A stretch of 43,354 nt of DNA from DASUAL01 sp035763805 (GTDB lineage Bacteria; Gemmatimonadota; Gemmatimonadetes; Gemmatimonadales; GWC2-71-9): positions 1 to 43,354 of the forward strand of contig DASUAL010000087.1 of the NCBI GenBank assembly GCA_035763805.1, given 5' to 3'. Shown piece by piece: positions 38,336-43,354 of this stretch. Below the pieces are notes generated by a model, which saw only the letters and a list, made by a program, of their open reading frames with translations, searched no databases and was not told the origin of the DNA. The stretch's first letter is position 1. Every line of letters begins with the position of its first letter. A program made the translations under genes and the position numbers.

Positions 38336-38363
38336 TTGACGCGCCCGCGCGGAGCGGTTAAAA
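38336..38363 (+). promoter_or_regulatory. Candidate sigma-70-type promoter for the second TonB receptor
   Basis: TTGACG at 38336-38341 and TTAAAA at 38358-38363, separated by 16 bases, lie 36 bases before the preferred start of the receptor gene. It stands out in an otherwise very GC-rich gap of 102 bp. No operator is visible. Confidence 0.5.
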
Positions 38364-38398
38364 CCCATCGCTTGCTCGCTCACACTAGGAATCGATTG

Positions 38399-40585
38399 GT
38401 GTCCCGCGTCGTGACGATGCGCTGCGTGGCGGTCGCCGCCATGTGCTGCGGCATGCTCCCGCGGATCGCGTCCGCGCAGCAGCGGGATACTACGCCGCCG
38501 CATGACAGCCTGACAGTCTTCACGCTTCCACCCGCCGTGGTGTCCGTCACCCGCACCAACCCGCCGATGAGCAAGGTTCCGCTCGCCGTTCAGCTCGTCG
38601 GAAAACAGGAAATCAGCCGGGCGCGTCAAACGCTGGGCCTGGACGAGGCGTTGTTCACCGTGCCCGGGCTCTTCATCGCGAACCGCTACAACTTCTCGCT
38701 CGACCAGCGGCTGTCGATCCGGGGGTTCGGCAGCCGGTCAGCGTTCGCGGTGCGGGGCGTGAAGGTGCTGCTGGACGGGATCCCTCAGACGCTCCCGGAC
38801 GGCCAGGGGCAGCTCACGAACCTCGAGCTTGGGGCCGCCGATCGGATCGAGGTGCTGCGCGGCTCGTCATCGGCGCTGTTCGGCAACGCCTCGGGCGGAG
38901 TGATCAGCATCTGGACTGATCCTGTGGCGCCCAAGCGCTCGGTCGCCGGCGACGTGCGGATCGTGGCTGGCAGCTTCGATCGGGATCTTGGGCGTACCTG
39001 GACCAAGTGGCAGATGAGCCCGCGGATCCGCGTCGGCAGGGGCAGCCTGCTGCTCACGGCGTCGCGGCTTGTGTACGAGGGAGAGCGCGATCACAGCGAC
39101 GCGGATTTCCGCAACTACAACGGGCGTCTGCACCTGCCCCTGTCACCGCGGACGTCGCTGGCCGTGATCGCCAACTACGGCGACCAGCCGGTCGCCGACA
39201 ACCCCGGGGCCCTGACGTGGGACGAGCTACGGGCCAACCGGGACTCCGCCCCGGCGATCAACCTGAGTAGCGCCGCGGGGAAAGACGTGGAGCAGTTTCA
39301 GGGGGGCGTCACGCTGCGGCGCCAGTTCTCCAGGGGCGGCGAGGCGGCTGCGACCGCGTTCTACTTCGCGCGGGACCTGAAGAACCCGACCACGTTCGCC
39401 TACATCGACCTGAACCGTCGGGCCTATGGCGCCCGGTTCACGGTCACGCAGCCCGTGTCGCTCGGCTCGTTGCCGCACCGGCTGACCGCGGGGCTCGATT
39501 ACCAGGGCCAGCGTGACGACCGGGTGAACTTCGGCAACACCGGCGGGTCGCCCGACCCGGGCGTCCGGACATTGGACCAGCTCGAGCGCGTGACGGAGAT
39601 CGGGCCGTTCGTGCAGAGCGCCGTGGAGCTATCGCCGCGGGCCACGGTGACTGGAGGGCTGCGCTACGACCGGGTGAGCTTCCGGGCCGAGGACCGGCTG
39701 GTCACGAGCACGAATCCGGATGACTCGGGCGAGCGGGTGATGGACGCCGTCAGTGGCTCCCTTGGCGTGGCGGTCACGCCTGGGGACCGTGTGACGGTCT
39801 ATGCCAACGTCGGCACCTCGTTCGAGACCCCGACCACGACGGAACTGACCAACCGGCCGACCGGGGCGGGCGGATTCAACCTCGATCTTGAGCCGCAGAA
39901 GGCGACCAACTACGAGGTGGGCGTGCGCGGCAATCTGGACGGCCGGCTGGGCTATTCCGTCGCGGTGTTTCAGGCGGACGTCCGGGACGCCCTGATCTCG
40001 TTCGAGGTGCAGGACCCGACGTTCCCGGGCCGCCGGTTCTTCCGGAACGCCGGGAGCTCGCGCCATCGCGGCATCGAACTCGGGGCCGACCTGCAAGTCG
40101 TCCCAGGCCTCACCGCGCAAGTGAGCTGGAACTACTCCGACTTCGTCTACACCGACTATCGGGTGGTGACTTCGACGCGGACGTTCATCCTGGATGGAAA
40201 CGCGCTCCCCGGCATTCCCGAGCACTGGTTGCGCCTGGGCGTGCGGGCGCGCCCCGCGTTCGCGCGGGGTGCTTGGGCGGACGTCGATCTGACCTATGCG
40301 TCGTCGGTGCTGCTGGACGACACGCTGGACACGAGCGGTCCGGCGGGTCCCGTCGCATCCCGCTGTGATCGTGTCCGGTGCCGAGCGTGGGAGATCGTCA
40401 ACGTGCGCGTCGGGTGGGAGGGGGTGGTGGGCCGCCTACGGCTGAGTCCTTTCGTCGCCCTGAACAACGTGTTCAACCAGCATTACGTGGGCTCGGTCGT
40501 CATCAACGCTGCACGGGGGCGCTATTATGAGCCCGCTCCCGGCCGCAACATGTATGTCGGACTCTCCTTGGGTGCAGGGCAGTAG
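38399..40585 (+). CDS. TonB-dependent receptor beside the PQQ dehydrogenase
   Basis: 728 residues from GTG 38399 (AGGA nine bases upstream); ATG 38417 is the alternative. Signal peptide ends near R-I-A-S-A-Q. Plug: V-S-V-T-R-T-N-P-P, DEALFTVPGLFIANRYNF, LSIRGFGSRSAFAVRGVKVL, L-D-G-I-P-Q-T-L-P-D-G and IEVLRGSSSALFGNASGGVI. A 22-strand-type barrel follows, with V-G-V-R-G-N-L and S-S-R-H-R-G-I-E-L-G near the end. There is no N-terminal carboxypeptidase domain, unlike the receptor at the window start. The PQQ dehydrogenase begins 26 bp later, so uptake of PQQ, lanthanide or an alcohol-related ligand is a reasonable inference. Confidence 0.94.
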   Translation: MSRVVTMRCVAVAAMCCGMLPRIASAQQRDTTPPHDSLTVFTLPPAVVSVTRTNPPMSKVPLAVQLVGKQEISRARQTLGLDEALFTVPGLFIANRYNFSLDQRLSIRGFGSRSAFAVRGVKVLLDGIPQTLPDGQGQLTNLELGAADRIEVLRGSSSALFGNASGGVISIWTDPVAPKRSVAGDVRIVAGSFDRDLGRTWTKWQMSPRIRVGRGSLLLTASRLVYEGERDHSDADFRNYNGRLHLPLSPRTSLAVIANYGDQPVADNPGALTWDELRANRDSAPAINLSSAAGKDVEQFQGGVTLRRQFSRGGEAAATAFYFARDLKNPTTFAYIDLNRRAYGARFTVTQPVSLGSLPHRLTAGLDYQGQRDDRVNFGNTGGSPDPGVRTLDQLERVTEIGPFVQSAVELSPRATVTGGLRYDRVSFRAEDRLVTSTNPDDSGERVMDAVSGSLGVAVTPGDRVTVYANVGTSFETPTTTELTNRPTGAGGFNLDLEPQKATNYEVGVRGNLDGRLGYSVAVFQADVRDALISFEVQDPTFPGRRFFRNAGSSRHRGIELGADLQVVPGLTAQVSWNYSDFVYTDYRVVTSTRTFILDGNALPGIPEHWLRLGVRARPAFARGAWADVDLTYASSVLLDDTLDTSGPAGPVASRCDRVRCRAWEIVNVRVGWEGVVGRLRLSPFVALNNVFNQHYVGSVVINAARGRYYEPAPGRNMYVGLSLGAGQ

Positions 40586-40610
40586 TCGTCGACCTTCAAC
40601 GGAGGTGGGT

Positions 40611-42350
40611 ATGACGCATTGGGCTCGATGGTGCGCGGCCGTGGCCGTGACGTCGCTGGCCGCCGCACCGCTGTGCGCGCAGGGGTCGGGCGGAGTCGCA
40701 GAGCCCGCCGCAGCGCCGCACACCGTCGTCACGAACGACATGCTGCTCCAAGCCGCGGGCAGCGGCAACTGGGTCATGTACGGGCACAATTACTGGAACA
40801 ACCGCTTCTCTCCCTTGAAGCAGATCAACACCTCGAACGTCAAGAACCTCGTCGCGCGGGCGGTCTATACGCACGGGGCCGAGCGCCTGGGCAGCTTCGA
40901 GAACACGCCGATCGTGGTCAACGGGATCATGTACATCACGTCGCCGGCGACGCCGAACAACATCGTGCGGGCGTTCGATCTGCGGACCCAGAAGCTGCTG
41001 TGGCAATACGAGCACAAGAACGCGCCGGTGAGCACCGCGTGCTGCGGGCCGAACAACCGCGGCGTAGCGGTGGCGGGCGGCCTGGTGTACGTGGCGACGC
41101 TGGACGACGAGCTGGTGGCGCTCGACGCGACCAACGGTAAGGAGAAATGGGTCGTGAAGGTGGGCGGCGGTCCCGCGGCTGGCTACACCCAGACGATGGC
41201 ACCGCTCGTGATCGGCGACAAGGTGATCATCGGGACCTCGGGCGCGGAGTACGGAATCCGCGGCCACGTGAAGGCCTTCAACGCGGCGACGGGTGCGCCG
41301 GTGTGGACGTGGTACACGATTCCGTCGCCCGAAGAGGGTGGCTGGTGGGGCAAGTGGTCCAGGACCACGCCCGAAGGCGACGACTTGAAGCGCAACATCG
41401 CGCAGGAGAAGGCCGATTCCGCCAAGTACGCCGACGCATGGCAGCACGGCGGCGGCTCCATGTGGATGACGCCGGCGTACGACGATGCGACCAAGACGCT
41501 GTTCGTCGCGATCGGCAACCCGTCGCCCGATCTCGATGGCTCGATCCGCCCGGGCGACAACCTCTGGAGCGAGAGCGTCGTTGCGATCGACGCAAACACC
41601 GGGAAGTTCAAGTGGGGATACCAGGAGGTGCCGCACGACGTGTGGGACCTCGACGCGGTGAGCCCGCCGGCGATCGCCATGGTCGGTGGCAAGAAGGCCG
41701 TCGTCCAGGCGGGCAAGACCGGCTTCGTGTACGTGCTCGACGCGGCCACGGGCAAGCTGATCCGCCGGTCGGTGGCGTTCGTGCCGCAGCAGAACATGTA
41801 CACGCAGCCGACCGCCGAAGGGGTGTTCATGCTCCCGGGCGCGAACGGCGGGCAGGAGTGGTCGCCGATCGCCATCCACCCCGATCTCGCGTACGCGTAC
41901 ACCGTGGGCCTGCATCAGCCGATGCACTACAAAGTCCATTACGCGCCGTGGGAGAAGGGCCGGCTGTGGCTCGGCTCCGCGTTCGTGCGGATCCCGGATG
42001 AGAAGGGCGGCTACTCGGGCGAGTGGGGCAACGTCAACGCGATCGACCTGAATACCGGCAAGATCGCGTGGACCGTGAAGACTGAGCTGCCGATGATGGG
42101 CGGCGCGACCGCCACGGCGGGCGGCCTGGTGTTCACGGGCGAGGGCAACGGCTGGTTCAAGGCGTACGACGCCAAGACCGGCGCCGTGCTGTGGAAGTTC
42201 TACTGCGGCGCGGGCGCCAACGCGGCGCCCTCCGTCTTCGAGGTGGACGGCGAGCAATTCGTGGCCGTCGCCGCCGGCGGGAACTTCCAGATCAGCTACC
42301 CGCTGGGCAACTCGGTCTTCGTCTTCGGGCTCCCCAAGGCGGGGATGTAG
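40611..42350 (+). CDS. PQQ-dependent alcohol/methanol dehydrogenase, lanthanide-type signature
   Basis: 579 residues from ATG 40611 (GGAGGT upstream). Signal peptide cleaved after L-C-A-Q. Eight-bladed quinoprotein propeller: W-V-M-Y-G-H-N-Y-W-N-N-R-F-S-P-L, vicinal Cys144-Cys145 (S-T-A-C-C-G-P-N), G-G-S-M-W-M-T-P-A-Y-D, G-N-P-S-P-D. The catalytic Asp346 is followed by Leu347 and Asp348 (D-V-W-D-L-D). XoxF-type enzymes use the second Asp to bind a lanthanide, while calcium enzymes have Ala there. No C-terminal cytochrome domain, so a separate acceptor is needed; the copper protein encoded next may serve. Periplasmic. Substrate (methanol, ethanol, other alcohol or aldose) not decided. Confidence 0.93.
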   Translation: MTHWARWCAAVAVTSLAAAPLCAQGSGGVAEPAAAPHTVVTNDMLLQAAGSGNWVMYGHNYWNNRFSPLKQINTSNVKNLVARAVYTHGAERLGSFENTPIVVNGIMYITSPATPNNIVRAFDLRTQKLLWQYEHKNAPVSTACCGPNNRGVAVAGGLVYVATLDDELVALDATNGKEKWVVKVGGGPAAGYTQTMAPLVIGDKVIIGTSGAEYGIRGHVKAFNAATGAPVWTWYTIPSPEEGGWWGKWSRTTPEGDDLKRNIAQEKADSAKYADAWQHGGGSMWMTPAYDDATKTLFVAIGNPSPDLDGSIRPGDNLWSESVVAIDANTGKFKWGYQEVPHDVWDLDAVSPPAIAMVGGKKAVVQAGKTGFVYVLDAATGKLIRRSVAFVPQQNMYTQPTAEGVFMLPGANGGQEWSPIAIHPDLAYAYTVGLHQPMHYKVHYAPWEKGRLWLGSAFVRIPDEKGGYSGEWGNVNAIDLNTGKIAWTVKTELPMMGGATATAGGLVFTGEGNGWFKAYDAKTGAVLWKFYCGAGANAAPSVFEVDGEQFVAVAAGGNFQISYPLGNSVFVFGLPKAGM

Positions 42351-42367
42351 CGTTTAGCTTGCCGAGA

Positions 42368-42406
42368 GGGTCTCTCCCCGGCCGCTGCAGACCCGGGGAG
42401 AGACCC
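42368..42406 (+). terminator. Strong hairpin after the PQQ dehydrogenase
   Basis: GGGTCTCTCCCCGG at 42368-42381 and its exact 14-bp complement at 42393-42406, 11-nt loop. Followed by a C/T-rich tract with one TTT. Terminator-like, or a partial terminator lowering expression of the copper protein encoded 30 bp further on. Confidence 0.75.
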
Positions 42407-42435
42407 CCGTCGTCTTTCCCCCAACCGAGGTTGCG

Positions 42436-42990
42436 ATGCTCAAATCGTTGTCGGTCGCAGGAATGCTGGCTCTGGCGGCGGGTACGGTCTGGCCGCGTGG
42501 GCTGTGCGCCCAGGGAACGAGGACGGTGGCGAGCCAGATCATCGATCCGTCCTGGCTGCACGCCGATACGGTCACCAAGACGGCGACATTCGAGCTCGTC
42601 GCGGGCCTGACGGGTCTGAACGGGGCGCTCAATTTCAATGGGTTTCGCGACGGGGAGCTGACCCTGATCGTGCCGGTCGGGTGGAAGGTGGTGATGCACT
42701 TCCGGAATCACGACGGAATGCTCCCCCATTCTGCGGAGGTCATACCCGACACCCATCCCGTCCCCCTAGAGCCGGTTCCACCCGCCTTCGCCCGCGCCGT
42801 CACCGTGCGGCTGGCGGAAGGGCTGGTCTCGGAAGGGCGGGATGACATTGTGTTTATTGCGGATAAGGGGGGGTCCTACCTAATATTTTGCGGTGTTCCG
42901 GGCCATGGGGCGGCCGGCATGTGGATTCGCCTTGAGGTTGCGGAAGCGGTCCAGAAGCCATCCCTAGCGGTCACCCCCGTCCGCAGGTAG
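42436..42990 (+). CDS. Sulfocyanin-like exported blue copper protein
   Basis: 184 residues from ATG 42436 (GAGG upstream). Signal peptide ends at L-C-A-Q. Cupredoxin ligands: His98 (M-L-P-H-S-A-E-V), Cys152, His157 and Met162 in FCGVPGHGAAGMW, the sulfocyanin pattern. These type 1 copper proteins carry electrons in the periplasm. By position it may accept electrons from the PQQ dehydrogenase, a role usually filled by a cytochrome c; that is inference. The 3' half is less GC-rich than its neighbours. Confidence 0.88.
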   Translation: MLKSLSVAGMLALAAGTVWPRGLCAQGTRTVASQIIDPSWLHADTVTKTATFELVAGLTGLNGALNFNGFRDGELTLIVPVGWKVVMHFRNHDGMLPHSAEVIPDTHPVPLEPVPPAFARAVTVRLAEGLVSEGRDDIVFIADKGGSYLIFCGVPGHGAAGMWIRLEVAEAVQKPSLAVTPVRR

Positions 42991-43261
42991 TATGGCGCGG
43001 GGGTGAGTAGTGGCGGCGAGCCTGGCTGTGCGGAAGGCTCTGCCGTATTGCGGATCACGATCGACTCGCTGGCACGAGGAGGTGGGTTCCGCGTCCTTTC
43101 GGTCACAACAGATCTCTTCAGACGCAGCTTGACGAGTCTTACTGGTGGGAGAACCACGTTCCCACGCGGCTGTACCTGGCGCTTGCGCGAGTGAACCGGC
43201 GCCTCGCAGGGCACGAGCAGTAGGGTGTGAGCAGGTAAACTCCCTAAGGAGGGATTCTCGT
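42991..43261. other. 271-bp gap with a degraded coding remnant
   Basis: No complete gene. Frame 43011-43223 (+) is open for about 70 codons without ATG, GTG or TTG, ending T-Q-L-D-E-S-Y-W-W-E-N-H-V-P then T-R-L-Y-L-A-L-A-R-V-N-R-R-L-A-G and TAG. The end looks protein-like, so this may be the tail of a decayed gene. A 63-codon ATG frame on another register (43003-43194) looks random. The last 20 bases are the leader of the next gene. Confidence 0.4.
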
Positions 43262-43354
43262 ATGAAGCGTCTTGCGCTGTTGTTGGTGGCTGTGGCGCTC
43301 TGCTGGCCCGCGGCGGCCAACGCTCAGCTCACCATGCAGATGTCCAACGGGTGG
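43262..43354 (+). CDS. Start of an exported protein, 3' partial
   Basis: The first 31 residues are seen. ATG 43262 follows AAGGAGGG by about eight bases. MKRLALLLVAVALCWPAAAN then A-Q-L-T-M-Q-M is a classic signal peptide with cleavage before Q. The rest lies beyond the window, so the family is unknown. Confidence 0.8.
   Translation, partial: MKRLALLLVAVALCWPAAANAQLTMQMSNGW

Noticed and set aside
43003..43194. 63-codon ATG frame as a small gene
   Set aside because: No ribosome site, no hydrophobic or domain pattern, and a more protein-like frame overlaps it in another register.

Overview
The window is about 43 kb of GC-rich (about two-thirds G+C), densely packed bacterial chromosome from a Gram-negative heterotroph with aerobic respiration. 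Two TonB-dependent receptors, several signal-peptide proteins ending in AQ, an ECF sigma/RskA-type anti-sigma pair, and a coproporphyrin-type heme branch beside cytochrome oxidase suggest Gemmatimonadota or a close relative. That placement is inference; there is no rRNA gene here to fix it. I see no tRNA, rRNA, CRISPR array, phage or insertion sequence.

Layout. 1-4878: the 3' part of a TonB-dependent receptor, then three minus-strand envelope genes (small membrane protein, beta-rich exported protein ending in a glycogen-binding CBM48 domain, Pro-rich exported protein). 5065-6937: an overlapping trio of ECF sigma factor, membrane anti-sigma-like protein with an extracytoplasmic CBM48 domain, and a secreted helical protein. 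7039-12811: metE, an Nfu-type Fe-S carrier, an ATP-grasp ligase that lacks a normal start codon, and a minus-strand methyltransferase plus exported protein. 12881-14558: a second ECF sigma/anti-sigma pair and greA.

14594-34098 is the heart of the window: about 19.5 kb of co-directional, mostly overlapping genes. It begins with an Mrp-type P-loop ATPase, a zinc-ribbon/PCP_red protein, a small ferredoxin, a tandem universal-stress protein carrying two more PCP_red-like modules, and a NirJ-like radical SAM/SPASM protein ending in a fourth. PCP_red is the C-terminal domain of protochlorophyllide reductase subunit BchB/ChlB, yet no photosynthesis gene is present. A CydA-like membrane protein without cydB follows, then three c-type cytochromes (one fused to an ethylbenzene-dehydrogenase-type heme domain), a cupredoxin, an A1-type cytochrome c oxidase (coxBACD), heme O synthase and two tiny membrane proteins. 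The run ends with hemQ (fused to a Rieske domain), hemE, hemH and a strongly shortened hemY. The cluster appears to join heme supply, Fe-S chemistry and terminal electron transfer. The PCP_red module set is the best candidate for an undescribed system.

34134-43354: minus-strand transketolase and a small helical protein; then plus-strand beta-propeller, signal peptidase I, a second TonB-dependent receptor, a PQQ dehydrogenase with a lanthanide-type Asp-x-Asp signature, a sulfocyanin-like copper protein, and the start of an exported protein.

A second structural theme is a family of short-period (7-10 bp) tandem arrays, often in facing inverted pairs, at gene ends, in a signal peptide and in protein loops. 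Unit sequence differs at every locus while period and architecture recur. Two genes (ATP-grasp and heme O synthase) appear to need CTG start codons.
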